From Rhea pennata (Eukaryota > Chordata > Aves > Rheiformes > Rheidae): a DNA stretch of 64,000 bases. The notes beneath the pieces were generated by a model. That model saw nothing but the letters and a program-made list of their open reading frames with translations. It was not told the origin of the DNA and ran no database searches. Where the stretch lies: contig NC_084663.1 in the NCBI RefSeq assembly GCF_028389875.1, forward strand, positions 95,221,190 through 95,285,189. The letters are read 5' to 3'. A program made the translations under genes and the position numbers. Below are positions 1 to 19,844 of this stretch, in pieces (the stretch's first letter is position 1; each line of letters opens with the position of its first letter).

Positions 1-1780
1 CAGACAGATACCCTATTCCTCTAGCTAGAGGAAGGATAGTTTGCCTGCCTATGCGGCAGGCATGCATCGTAAATTTGAAGCAGATATGGTCAATTAATTT
101 CCTAACCTTGGAATCAGGTAAAAGGAATAAGATGAAAACTAAAGAAGGTCTTGACTGAACATAACAGTGCTTCTGACCTCTTGTTGGTCTTTGCTAAAAA
201 ATTGTGAAGGATGCTTTATTCTGTAGTCCCTAACAGTATTACAGAATATTCTATGCACTTTTCTGTAGTTAATGCATATCAGAAAGATCCCCAAAGAAGT
301 GCAAAATCCTTGCTGATTTGCAGTATGCTGATCAGGGTTTTCGACACTGGAGATACTAACCATTATTAAAATCACTTTTAAGTCATTTTAGGTATGGATG
401 GAGGTGAGGCACTCCAGGAAGTGATTTCTGCTCCACTGCCAACACAAACACATCAAACCAGGGGTAAACAGATGAGGTAAGCACAATTATCAACGTGATT
501 GACTCATTTAGCTTAGTCTAACTGAAAACTCTTCTGAAACAGAAGGATATCCATTAGGTATAAATAATGCCATTACATGAGATGCATTGTTGCCTAAAAA
601 AATTTGCAAAAGGAGTCACTTCAGCCAGGAAAGAGTGGCTGCCACAGAAGCCGGATTCTGAAGTTCTATTTAGAGAAGGATGGTTCTTCTGGAAAATATT
701 AATTCTCTTTTTCTCTGTAATCATTGAATCTCCAAACCTGCAAAGGCATCTGCTTGCCAGATACAAAGTGCATTTGCTATAGTACTATCCATCTGACAGT
801 GAAAGTGTAATTGTAAAGAGACAGGCATGGACGGAGTTGTCGGAGGATAATCAAAGGTAAAATAGGCCAAACAGGCACCTTATATCAAAGTTTTAATCCT
901 CTGTGGAGTTAATTTCACCCATAAGTTTCTTAAAGTGAAAAGGCTTTGGCTGCTGAGATGCAGAGATTTTAAATTAGGGGACTAGGAGAGTTCTCCAAAT
1001 TTAGTCCAAGTAATGGCTAACTAGTGGGGTGAGGAGGTAAGCTTGACATCAAAGGCTATCCCAAGAGCTACAGGAGGAGATATCCCAAGAGCTACAGGAG
1101 GAGCTAGGCACCATAAGAGCTTGAAGCTAACAAGGGAGGAAAGGGTGAGGGAGACTTCTGATGAAGTTTAAAGAGAACTTCAGAACTTGTTGATCACAAT
1201 TTCCTGGCAAATACTTCGAAGGAGGATTTTTCTGTAGTTAAGATCTGAGGGTTAGGTTGGTGTTCTCTGGGAGGTCACAAAAAAAGGTAGAGCAGAGTAA
1301 GATGCTTTTGACTATACTGTGAATGATTCAGTGATGTTACTGACACCATTTATTATGGTATGACATTTGCAAATAGAACGGTGGCTTCATCCTTTCAATT
1401 TATTTTCAGACATTCTTCTTTTGGGTTCAGGGCTCTGCCATACATTCCTGTGAAATTACAGGAACTGCAGTGACGAGTGCTTATTTTTGGACAGAGTATC
1501 ACGATCTTCAGGAAAAAAAAAAAGCCTGTTATACAGCAGCAATCAAAGGAAGGTTTGTGTGCAGAAAGCTGCTCTAGTTTTTTCCAAATCTCAGTCTTTT
1601 ACTAGAATAGCTGGTCCAAGGAAAGCTACTACCACCGCCTGTGAATGCCACCGTGTTTGTTGCTGGACCGCCACGACAGCATCACAGGCAGCACAACTTT
1701 GCCTTTCCTGGAAAGCTCAGCAAAGCGGGGAGGGGACAGACAGCAAGCAGGCACTGACTCCAGCCAGCAGCTGATTCTCC
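1..1780. other. Upstream non-coding stretch, no gene recognised
   Basis: I read both strands and found no exon with flanking splice sites and no protein family I know. Open frames here are under 100 codons. The only structure noted is the small tandem duplication at 1057-1103. Confidence 0.5.
1057..1103. repeat. Tandem duplication of a 24-bp unit
   Basis: The unit beginning TATCCCAAGAGCTACAGGAG occupies 1057-1080 and is repeated at 1081-1103 with no change until its last base. Two near-identical adjacent copies suggest a recent replication-slippage duplication. Confidence 0.9.
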
Positions 1781-2094
1781 CGCAGCCCCTTTTCCTTCAC
1801 TTTGCCCTGGCTCCCGCTGGCGTCAGCGGTGTGAGGCCAGCCGGGGCGGGAGGGGGGCGGGGGGGAGGAACTGCTAGCTGCAGCCAGGGGCCGCCAGGGG
1901 AACATCTGGGCAGCAGTGGTGTAACATCTGGGTGACAGCAGCGGCACATCCCACAGCAGCCACAGCCAGGAGGGACCCCAAAGCTCAACCAGGGCAGTGA
2001 CGCCAGCAGCTCAGCCAGCCTTGGCGCAAGCCTCAAGGGGGAAAGCAGGAGGACGGAGCTTCAAGAAGGCAGGAGGCTACACGGAAGCAGGCTG
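1780..2094 (+). promoter_or_regulatory. GC-rich block, candidate non-coding first exon or alternative promoter
   Basis: This block is much richer in G+C than its surroundings. At 1843-1865 it has four G-runs of three or more separated by single bases, a textbook G-quadruplex motif. It ends in a good donor, CTG|GTAAGG, with GT at 2095. A 10-bp word, AACATCTGGG, occurs at 1901 and 1923. TMEM45A, whose first coding exon has a 5' UTR acceptor at 12737, is the nearest downstream + strand gene, so this could be its distant 5' UTR exon. That link is inference; no transcript evidence is available here. Confidence 0.3.
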
Positions 2095-4997
2095 GTAAGG
2101 GGGCTTTGGCTCTTTTTAACTCCGAGTATGAGGAAGGGGGACTCTCTTCCCAGCAGCTGCATGGTCATGCAGTGTCAGCCCACCTCCGCAGCCCCTGCAA
2201 AGGCGCCTCCAGAAGGCGACAGGGATGCCTGCTTCACAGAGGTGCTGCTGCTAGCACTGGCTTGGGGAAACTTTCCTGGCCACAGCAAAGGCGATTGCCC
2301 ATAAATATGCGTAGCACTAAATGTAACCTCACTGTGACCACGAATTCGTGGTGGAAACAGTTTTAAGATCCTCAGATGTTTGATCCTCAGCTTACTCAGT
2401 GTTGGTCCTAACACACCCCATTTGCAGGGTTTTTGAGATAAGCTCCATGGGCATGGACCTTGAAATGAGAAATAGCTTTTTGAAAAGGCTGCTAGCATTA
2501 AAATAGTACTGTCCCCCTTTTGTACATCCAGATTACTTTTCCCCTAGATACAAAATCTTTTTGTAGCAGTGATGCTGCATCACTTAACAGAGGTTTTTCT
2601 TATGTTAGGGATGTGACTAAAACACTCACTTTATAGGTAAGCTTCTAGCAGTGCTTTTTTCCTTCTTCATCTTTGGATTCTTCAAACTGAGATGTTCATC
2701 TAATCTTAAATGTCAAGGTAAAATCAACAGAATTTAAATGTAGTCATGTCTTCCTACTAAATAACAGAAACCCTAAAATTAGATTATCTCAGTCTCTCTA
2801 TTTCAAAATAGAATAATCCTTGGAAAAACATTTAAAGCCCCTGCGTATGTTACAATTTGTCTCAATTTTCAGCCCTAAATTATATTCCACTCTCCAAATA
2901 GTGCTTAATATTGACATGGTACCAAACATTTCATTATCTTTTTGATAGATTGACTTTTTGAAATTTCAGAGCTTAGGAACTAAAACACACAAGTACTTAA
3001 AAACAAAGTGCTTATATTTCCTCATTTATAAACTATGATGATTAGTTTGCATTTATACACCTAGAACTTGTGATTACTCAGTACATATAACTTTGTATTA
3101 ACTTATATTACTGGTTTTGAAGATTTCTTAAATTATGACATACCTTGCATCATCTGCAACCAGAAGTAGTTTGCTATTTGGAAAAGGAATGTATCCAATC
3201 TATTTTAGATGAAAAAATTATCACTGACTCTAGAGTTACCTTTTCTGAAGCTCACTCAAATGGCTTTTACTACTTTTCTGTGTTACTTACGAAGACTTTT
3301 CCCGTAATTTTTTCTTTATAAATGGAGTTGGGTAAAACGAATAGATTTCTCTCAGTTGTAAAAAATGTGGGTAGAAATAACTGCTGGGGCAGGAAAAGTG
3401 AAATGAAGTGAAGCCACTCTTTAGGAGTGGCTAAAACAATTATGCTGCTGTTTAAATAAATCCTGTTTACTTTTTTTTTTATTATTCGTATTTGTGTTAC
3501 TAATTACTTAGTAACACAAATGGCCAGTGCAGTAGCTCAGAAATGTGCCTGTTTCTTCAGGCTTAAAGCATAAATCAGTCAAGACTTTTCACTGTCAAAA
3601 TTCCTGTCATTTCAGCTGGCTTATTTCTTAGATGCAAGCAAAAACACTCTCAGCTTCACTTGCAGTAGGCAGCAGTAGTAATTTGGATCTTCTCTTCCCA
3701 GGTACTTACTAAGCAAGGCAAGTTTCTAAGAGTAGGTATTATAAATAATTAAAGCTTATTTTTGAAATATCTTAGTTTTAAAGTGAGTGGCACACTAGAG
3801 TGGCACTCCTGTCTTACCAGGCTCACAAGCTAGACCTTGAGTTTTGCTGCTCCTTTTTCCACCAGAAGATAAGAAAGAGTAAGTTCCTCTTAATCAAATT
3901 ATGCCTACCTCAGGGTGTTATATAACATTTCTATGCTACCTTAGTAGAATTCCTAAAACTATTTCTCTGAATGATCTTGCACTTGAGACATTTCTGTAAT
4001 ACAGTGTGGCACCTGTAATATCAATGGCTTTAGAAGTGAGTACAGCCTCTTGCTTGCAGATGCTTGTTTGATTGAATTAAAAAGCTCCTATTCCATAGCA
4101 ATATTCTTGCTCATTTCATTAGTGGTCCTGTCTGCCGAGGGACAGCTGAACTGATGCTGCTGGTACTGTAGCCCTCCATTTTGGAGGACTCTTCAATTTC
4201 AGGTAATGTTACATTAGCTCTAGCTAATATCCACCTAACAAGAACAAGGTGAACTAAAGGGGAACTATAAAGAGGAACTATACCTGTTTCTCAGATGCAT
4301 TTTGATTTTTCTAATTGGGCTAACTTCATCTACTATTAATGTTACTGATTGCCTTTTCAACACCTTTTCATTTACTCATTTCTCTTTACCTCCTGGCCCA
4401 ATCATCTTTCTGTTGTTGAAAGTGTGTTTCCTCTAAGCGGTATCTGGTAGATGCAGTGCATTTGGGAGCCCCTGTGATAAGCAGTACATTGAACACCCTG
4501 ACTTTGACAGACAAATCTTGTAGAAAAGATTTCCAACTAAAAAGGCAAGTGTGTCAAGGCAAAGCTCTAGATATAAATCCTGCAACTGTACCCATCACTA
4601 GGTAAATGCTTCAGCCAAATTTCTACTCTGTTGCATGTATGTACAGCAGCTACTTACAAGAAAGCCTTCTATCTTCCTTTTTTTTCCTTCTTATCACAAC
4701 ATAACATTGCAAGACCTAAGCACTCAAATATCATTGGTTACAGCATCCAAATCCATGAGATGTGAATATGTATTTCGAGTCACTTTATTTACCTTTTCAT
4801 CTAGAACACGTAGGGCTCATGCCATGTAATTATACTCCACTGGATAGATGTCCTGGCCAAAAGTAGCATATCACTTAATCAAGTAACTTTAGAAAACAGA
4901 GACTCCAGAAAAAAAGGCTAAATCTCAGAGGAGTCAGCAAAATGCAGCACAGGCTCCCACAAGAAACCAATACATTGAGTTTGTATGACTACTCTCT

Positions 4998-5018
4998 GGA
5001 GACTGGTCTCCAGTCTCC
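4998..5018. repeat. Short perfect hairpin
   Basis: GGAGACTGG is followed by TCT and then its exact reverse complement CCAGTCTCC. The role is unknown; it may be chance. Confidence 0.7.
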
Positions 5019-7974
5019 TTCCTACCAGGTGACAGTAGAATTTCAGCTCTTACTAGTGTCATCTACTTGTCCAGTTATGAGCTGTTATGAGCATCACCTG
5101 GTGTAACTAAACTGGTTTGTAATTCTGGTGTAAGAAAACTGAGTTCTTCCTATGAATACTGTCAAAAATAAATGTTAACGCAAACGTTGAAACTAGCTCC
5201 TTTCCCATTTTGATGGGGATCCTTAATGCTATTCTTAAGATGTAAACTTCCGATTCACAACAGAGCATGACACTTCTTCTTATCAGATTTTGTTAGTGTC
5301 AAGTGACTCTTTAAAATAGGATCTTCTTTGTAATATTCTGGTTTTTGTCCAAAGGTACCTCAACATCCAGGATTCTACAAAACGAAATGAAATCTTAATG
5401 CCTTTTCAATACAGCAACTCGTTGTTACAGTAAGAGAACAACCCTTGCAAATGAAGAATTATTGTTCATATTAAAATTAGCAAGCTCTGTGCTTCAGCAG
5501 TACCTGAAAGTCCACCCTTCTGCAAGAACAGTGTGTCTCAGTGTTATCTTTCAGACCTGGCTACTTTGCACATGAAAAATACCATTTTAGACTGCATAAA
5601 ATTTCTTTAGTTTCCCTTTTTTTGTTTGTTTGTATCTTTTCATCTTCTTGAAGTATTTGGAAACGTAAGTAATAATTGCTGCAACTTCTAACCGCCTGTA
5701 AAAGGCAAAATGTAGGATTTTTCATAGTAGTCATTAGCACTTATTACAAATATTTGTCGTACCCTTTTTTTTACAGGAGTAGTCCTGTCAGCTTCACTGT
5801 CTTATTAGAGTGTGTTAGATGCTGATCGCATTGTTAAGCGATTGGAAGAGGAATTCCGTAAAGAGGATGCTAATAGAAACCAAATCATGTTTTCTTTCAT
5901 CGCTTCTCCAGAGATGTGCTTTGAGCTCCAGTTTGTCAGCTGGACAAACTTTGGCTCTCTTGATGTTTTTCTAGCCTTTCTATCAGTAAGCAGGGAACGA
6001 ATACACATGTAAGCACGCCTGAAACTACAGGGGGGATTGTACTCAGGGAGCATGTTCCGTACAGATGGTATGACTTCTGCTTGGCCATGGCCATGGTTCT
6101 TCAGGGATGCCTAGGATCCTGCAGAGGTTGTTCAGCGAAGTGACTTGGGATGTTCTAAAGATGATAAAGATGATAAGAAGAACTGATTTCTTATCAGGGA
6201 GGGAGAATATGAGAATTTCAGCACATGGCACAATTCAAGTTAAAATTAGAAGACAGTAAGTATGCTACCTGAGTCCAGCAGTGATGGACTGGAAAGGGGA
6301 GCTGACTTCCATTGTGAGTGAAGGGCTTCCAGGGCCCTGCAGTACGGTGTAGCAGCATGTCCTTCCAACGTACCATTTGTCTGGCTGTATTCAGCTGCTG
6401 CCACACGCAATCACAAACATGCTCTGCAGTGTTGCCAGGAACCGCTTGCTGGCAGCATCTCGCTTTGAGGGCTGCAGTTCCTGCTGTGACCTCCATGGGC
6501 AAGGAAACTGCTGCTCTGCACTGGGGACAACTGGAAGGTCACCCTATGGGAGGCAGGAGATATTGCTGAGTTCCCACACGCAGGGAAGAGGCTGCAATGG
6601 CTATGGTCAAACACACTCTTTGCAGGAGGTAGCATTCTTGCAATAATTTAGTTACATCCTTCTTGCTATTTTCCACGTTATTTCAAGAGTGCTATGCAAT
6701 GGCAGGTTGTATAGCCAATAAAAAAAATTAGGTTCTTTCATAGAAAAAAACAACTCCTATTACCTCACGCAATTAAAAAGTTGAATCTGTTTATTTGCCT
6801 TAAAAAATAATAATAACTTCTGGTGATATGAATAAAAGGTTCCAACTTGGCAGCTCCAGAGACTAAAAATTTCATATCCACAGAGCAGCAGCTGCTCTGA
6901 TATTGAGAGCCAATAGTAAGATTGTTATGCAGTGTTTGTTGTCCCTGGATAACCCCTGGAGATAGCCTGCTGTAATATGGGAGCAGAAACAGAGCCAGCA
7001 GATGCAGAGAGAAAGGGAAAAGAAATCCAGAAAACTGAGGGTCACTAGAGGTGAAAAAAGACAGCAAGGAGCTCTCTAAAGGATGAGAAGAACTTGGAAG
7101 CATGAGTAGGAGTTGTTGACAAATGGAAGGTACTGAAAAAAGTAAAAAGAGTAGATAAGGTTGTGGGCTTGAACTCAGCAGTGTGAGGAATGGTATCTTG
7201 GATTTCCTCCTTTCTCAGATCAGTACATAAACTTCTAGTCACTAGTCCTATGGGATTTTTGGTTTTTATACATGTCTTGTAGGCCTGAAGATTTCTGCAG
7301 TGAGTCAATTCCTCTCTTAGAGGCTTGGGAGATGCTTATTCACAGTAACTTTTTTCTGATCAAAAATTCTTTATCTCTTACACCCTTAAGCAAGAATATC
7401 AAGGCTGTACTGGAATTTTTTTAGCATTTAATGAAGTCTTGAGTCCTGTTTTCATTAGCATACACAATACCTGATTTCACTTTAATTCTGAAGTAGCTAT
7501 AGATGTCAGCTGGGTATTTCCTTAACACCAAGGCAGTGATCTCATCTAGTAAAATAGGGTTGTAGCTGTTCTTTCAGTTTTGACATGGGATCACTATTGC
7601 ATTTTGTGAACAAAGCAGTTACATAAAATATTGTTTTTCAGATCTGTTCAGTATGGTTCTCCATGATGTTTGTAATTCCATGACTGCAGGGTAAAAGGCA
7701 CTTTAAGTGCAAATATGAAACTTCAGCATTTAAGTAAAATTGTCTGTGACTTTCTTCATCTCAGATGCTTTGGGCATTCTTTACTGGATTTAAATTTGCA
7801 GTAGAAGCTGTATGATCACAATTTGTGCACTGATAAGAAAGCATGTACAAATGTGTTATTTCCTCCTCTTAACTGTGTGCATTATTCTTACCGGCATGAT
7901 GACTGATTACTGCGGGTGTTATGGATAAATAAACATTTTGTAGCAAATACTACACACTCCACACTGTTATTCCT

Positions 7975-8010
7975 AATCTAATTATATAGGAAAAATCTAA
8001 TTATATAAGA
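7975..8010. repeat. Two-copy AT-rich tandem repeat, 19-bp period
   Basis: AATCTAATTATATAGGA at 7975 is followed by AATCTAATTATATAAGA at 7994, one substitution apart. Confidence 0.85.
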
Positions 8011-9139
8011 GAAAAATGCTACTTTATTTTTACTGCAGTAAGTTTGCTGCAAAGTTTTGCAGGAACTTTGCAAATGTTTACTCTTCAGTTTTAACTTATG
8101 TTATGCAGTTCTGCAGCAGAAACTAATGCATTGCAGAAGAGTGAGTTTGTGGCCTTGTAATGTTTATCATTTGTTGAAAAAAAAATGTTTTTGGTTGACT
8201 GTCTTCTTTAACATCCTCCAGGGCTTGATAAACACAGGAAATTACCAGGCATACTGGTATGACGGAAGTATGTGCATGGAAGGGGAACCACGTGCTATAT
8301 GTCTAGTTCTGACTGAACAACTGTTTGCATCCTGAGATGATATGGGGGAGTTGCTGTAGCCTCTAACTTTTTTCTGCAGTGAGAAAAGGAAACTAATTTA
8401 GTTCTTTGAAAAGCGACTGACAAGCAGTCTGAATAACCAGGCATTATAATGATTTTCTCCATTCCGCTTGCCCATTGTGTCTTAGTCCCCGACTTGACAG
8501 CCTCAAGAGACTGTGAATCAAACCAGTAAAAGTTAGGAAATCACCCTCGCAAAGAACCCGTAAGACTTTTAAATTAGTCACTTAAGTCTGTTTCTTATCC
8601 TTCTTTCATTCTTCTGCCAGGGTGAGAGACTTTTCAGGCTAAAAAGGTAACTTCTGATGCATGCAGAAATGTAAGCCTTTTCTTGAAGGCTCATTTGGAA
8701 GCTATACTTGCTTGTCCACTCTCCCAGCTCCTCCCCATATTGCTGCCTGATGCCAATGAGGAAGGCACAGCCCGCCCAGAGAAGGACTGCCAAAGGCACA
8801 TGAAGAGTTATTGTTACACAGAATTTTTGGGCTACCATCAGCAACCTATACTTGGTCAGCAAAGTGTGCATGTTAGAATTCCCTTGCAGTACCGTCAAGG
8901 TTGCCAATTGCTGGAAAAAGCTAAACCCTGCAGCATTTTCTGCAATTGTTCCAATAAAAACTATAGTCAGCTCATACACATAAAGAAAAAAAGCAGCCTC
9001 ACATTTACAAGTAGCTGTAAATTATGCCTATTCCTTATACTAGTCAGGTGCAGAAATGTTACCTAATACTTAAAATTTGTAACCCATCTGGGCCATTGAT
9101 ACTGCTGTCATTATTAATCTTACTTACCTTTTTGTCCTC

Positions 9140-9660
9140 TTCCCCGGGCAGTACTTTCTGTCCCACAGGGCACAGCCCCCCAGTGCCGGAGCTGAGCGCA
9201 CAGGACACCTGGGCCCATCCGCAGGGCAAAGGAAAGGTAGGATAGTTGGGGGGGGGGGGGGAGGGGGGTGAAGGCAAATGGTGGTTCAGGAAGGGGGCAT
9301 AGTCCTCTCCTGTGGGGTTTCTCAGGCAAGAAGGGGCTCCCAGGGAGGGCTGGCAGCTCCCAGGTGAGGGTGGTGCCTCACCCATTAAAGGCCTGCAGGC
9401 CCTCCTGGCATGCCCCACACCTCCCCAGCACCCAGGGCAGCAGCAGGGACAATGGGGCCAGGGCTGGGCACCCCTATAAGCACTGCTGGGGGCCAGTTGT
9501 GGTGGGGGTGCCTGAGCTAAAATGGCACCTCAGGCCTCAGGCAGGGCCCTGGGTGGGGGCAAGGCAGAAACCAGATTCAGCCAGTCCTAACAGCTCAAAC
9601 AGATCAGGCAGGAAATGGCGGGTGGTGGCAGCGGCCTAGGGCCTCGCACAAACAAACTGC
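9140..9660. other. GC-rich block with a long G-run
   Basis: About 500 bp of G+C-rich DNA in an AT-rich setting. A run of 14 G at 9248-9261, one A, then 6 G at 9263-9268 could form a quadruplex. Frames on both strands are open for about 120 codons, but composition explains this. CpG is not clearly enriched, so it does not look like a standard promoter island. It could be a decayed GC-rich repeat or a regulatory element. Confidence 0.4.
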
Positions 9661-11137
9661 GGGGCCTGATAGCTGCCTGCTTCCCTTCAGCATCATGGGC
9701 AGCAGCCATTTAGATTAAAGGAAATTTCGCGAATTGGGGGAATTTAAAGCGGTTTTGAGGGCAGTCATGTCCTGAGCCTTTGGCACATTTGCTCAGGGCT
9801 TGTGGTCTGATTCACCTCGTTCCTATCGCAGGCTGAGCCTGCTGAGCTTTAATGTCTCGCAGGTCTGCCACAATGTGCTGGTGGTTGAACCGGGTGTTTC
9901 TGGGCAAAGCATGCAAATAAATTTCAGCATTTTTGGATGAGCTTAGACTGACATTTACACTCCCTCAAACTAGTAGCACTTGATTGTGTTGCTTATAGTG
10001 AAAGAGTGTTTTATTTTTTTCTGCTTCCCTGCTTACATTGCTTATGCAACAGTAGTTGTTGCAGCATTCTTTGCCTTTTCTTTTTTTCTTCCTTATTTTG
10101 AAAGAGGAACAGTAGTTTTAAGATGACTATCTTGATAGATCAGCTTGTTCTAGAGCAGAAAAATCTGGCAGTGTTGGAGATCTGAATAGCCCATATTTGA
10201 CCTTACAGACTAAGATTTGCTTTTGAAGTCTCATATGTTGTATACTACAAATTGCACTAACACCATGATCTTCATCTGAATCTAACTGCTTCTCCTTCTA
10301 GAGTTTGACTTTGTATGGCTTTGATTTATCTTTTTAGTCCATTATCTTGCTTTGATGTGTGGTACAGACTAAGTCTTTTCAGCTGGAGTGTCACGTACCT
10401 GTGGCGAATAGCAAAGTATCTAATGAATAAAGTCTTTCTGATTAATGGTGTTCAGTGAGATCAAACGTAGGATGAGGAAAGGCCACTCTCCATGCCCCTT
10501 TTCTTTCTTTAATTCAAAGGAAGACAAAATTAATATGTTTCTAAAAAGACAGCTGTGTCAGGCCATCAGGTTTTTAGAAGAAAGAGAAATTTTGCAAAGG
10601 AGTCTTCTTCTAAAAGGCAAAAACCCCAAACAGAGTCCTTTCTGTTTCACAAAAATAAGTAACTGCACACCTTTCGCTACCTGTTTGCGTGGAGTTCCTG
10701 CACTCTGGATATTTTTGGATGTTGCATTTGCCTTATTCAGGACTCACTGTGCACAGCTGGTTACCTGTGCCTTGCCAAGCGTACTCTTAACATGTTGCCT
10801 GTACCACAAGTTTTTAGCTAAGCCATTTTCTACAGAAATGTTTTAAAGAGCATGCATGCACAGGAAGGTTTGGAGGTAGACCTGGTGGCCCCCTTATGCC
10901 ACCAGAGCACTACTTCGTCCCCGGGCTCTAGGGCAAGCTATCAGCCAGGGGTTGCCATCCTTCCTCAGGCTGCACGCAATCAGGCTTACAGTCCTTTTTC
11001 AGACTTGAATATGTACATACAAGCATTGGCAATAGCAGTTAAGACAGATGAAGAAAAGGGCTTGCTTTGGCAACCCATGTCATGTGTCCCATTGTAATTC
11101 AGTAACAATTCCCTAAAAATGAGCTAAAAGATGTTTT

Positions 11138-11350
11138 ATTGGCGGGGCGGGTAGCTTTTAAAGCTCATCACAGCCCAGAACTCTTAGGGATATGGCAGAG
11201 CCAGCTGAAGTGATTTCATGCCCTGTGGTAGCTACCAACCCTGCTGGAGGCTTTGAAACTGCAGCAGGCACGCTGCATGCAGAGCCCCCAGCCCAGCATG
11301 GCAGTTTAAACAAATACTCAGGAATGTGTGTGTGGCCTAGCCTTTATATA
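11138..11350 (+). promoter_or_regulatory. Candidate core promoter: inverted CCAAT, GC box and TATA box
   Basis: ATTGG directly overlaps the GC box GGCGGGGCGGG at 11138-11151. About 200 bp further on, TATATA occurs in CCTTTATATAGAG at 11345-11350. This is about 1.4 kb before the first coding exon of TMEM45A, a suitable distance for its promoter and 5' UTR exon. I could not find a strong donor after the TATA box, so the first exon end is not defined. The link is inference. Confidence 0.25.
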
Positions 11351-12737
11351 GAGAGAAGTCAGCTCTGGAAAAGGACAGTACGGACAGCTGGGGCAGGAAC
11401 TGCTTCAACAGCTGGAGCTACATCAGCCTGAGCCCTTAAATCCTTCCTTTTTTTCACTTGTGAACAGTCATTTTTTATTTTTTCTTTTCCCTTGTGGTTC
11501 TGTAGGTCACCTCTCCTCATGCAGTTGGGTAATAGTCTTACGGCAACTTTATAACCTGTGTACATGGAAAAAAAATCTCTTTAAAGAGGGGAAAAAAAAC
11601 AGCTTTCAGTAATGTTTAGCCTGCAGGAACAGGAGAGAACTTATGCTACGTGACCAGCCAGCACTACATGAACCATCTGCAAGTACTCCATAGCCCACAA
11701 ACCACAGTTTAAAACTTCTTGTGCAGAGTTGACCATGGGAAATACTTACTTAAAAGAAAAATACACTGGAGCTTCCATATTCTGTTAAAAACCAGATGGC
11801 TCTGGTATACTGTGGTGATTAGATTTTTAAGTCAGCAGCAGTAATAACAGAAAGTACAAACTGTTAATGCTATGAAAGTGATTATCCTTGATTATGTATT
11901 GTCTGTACAGAAATTTTATATGCTTTGGGTCATGATACACAATACCTCAGCTTATACTAGCTTAAAGACAAACTGCAATCAAATATTAGAACTATAATTT
12001 TAGTGAAGGAACTATTGGAGCTAACTTAACTCTCCTGGAAGCTGGGAATTTCAGGCTGATGACCGTGAGATCAAGCACTGCTATTAAATGACTGTATAAC
12101 ACTGGCCAAGTAATAATAGTATTAGCATACTTAACGTTAAAACAGGGATAATAGGCTTCTAGTTACAGGCTCATAAGTCACCTGTAAAATACTGAAAATT
12201 ACTGGATGTTCATAAATCACATCTGAATTGATAGTCAAAGTATAGTTTATTAATTAGTTACCTGTTGTATCTATGCACAATTAGTTTTTTGTTCAGTCCG
12301 CTATTGTCCTGATATCTGTTTGCCATGTAAAGAAACACATAACACTCTAAAGGCAGAAGAACTTGATTTTGAGTATTAATGTTCCCTCTTCTGGCATAAT
12401 TTCAACAGCATGACATAGTGTGCTATGCCTTTTTTCTCTCGTTAGCTGCAGGCGTTGCATTTCAGGTCAACTGTTTTGCAGTGGGGTGACTTCTATCACC
12501 CTTCTTTTTGCACCCTTTGACTTCTGCAAATCTAAGAAACTTGAGAGCGCAGCTGGGTGTTTTGAACAGCATTTGAATAGAAAATACGTACCCAAACTCA
12601 GTTTAATTTTAAATAAAATGTGAAGGCTTAATTCAGTTACGCTATTTTGATCTGTGCAGGATGAGACTCTCAAATTATATTCAATGGGATTCGCTCATCA
12701 TTCCAATAATCAATCTGCATTTTTTATTTACCTTCAG

Positions 12738-19844
<7,107 letters not shown>

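Larger units (their letters stand above)
2101..9130. other. Intergenic or intronic stretch, no gene recognised
   Basis: About 7 kb of mostly AT-rich sequence without an exon I can support. A 9-bp perfect inverted repeat with a 3-base loop lies at 4998-5018 and a short tandem repeat at 7975-8010. A moderately GC-rich patch at 6280-6620 is unexplained. A 133-codon open frame on the minus strand at 8578-8979 encodes hydrophobic stretches but matches no family I know. Confidence 0.45.

Noticed and set aside
8578-8979. 133-codon minus-strand frame with hydrophobic stretches
   Set aside because: No family recognised, no splice sites, and the plus strand is also open over the same interval (8683-9066), which points to chance composition.
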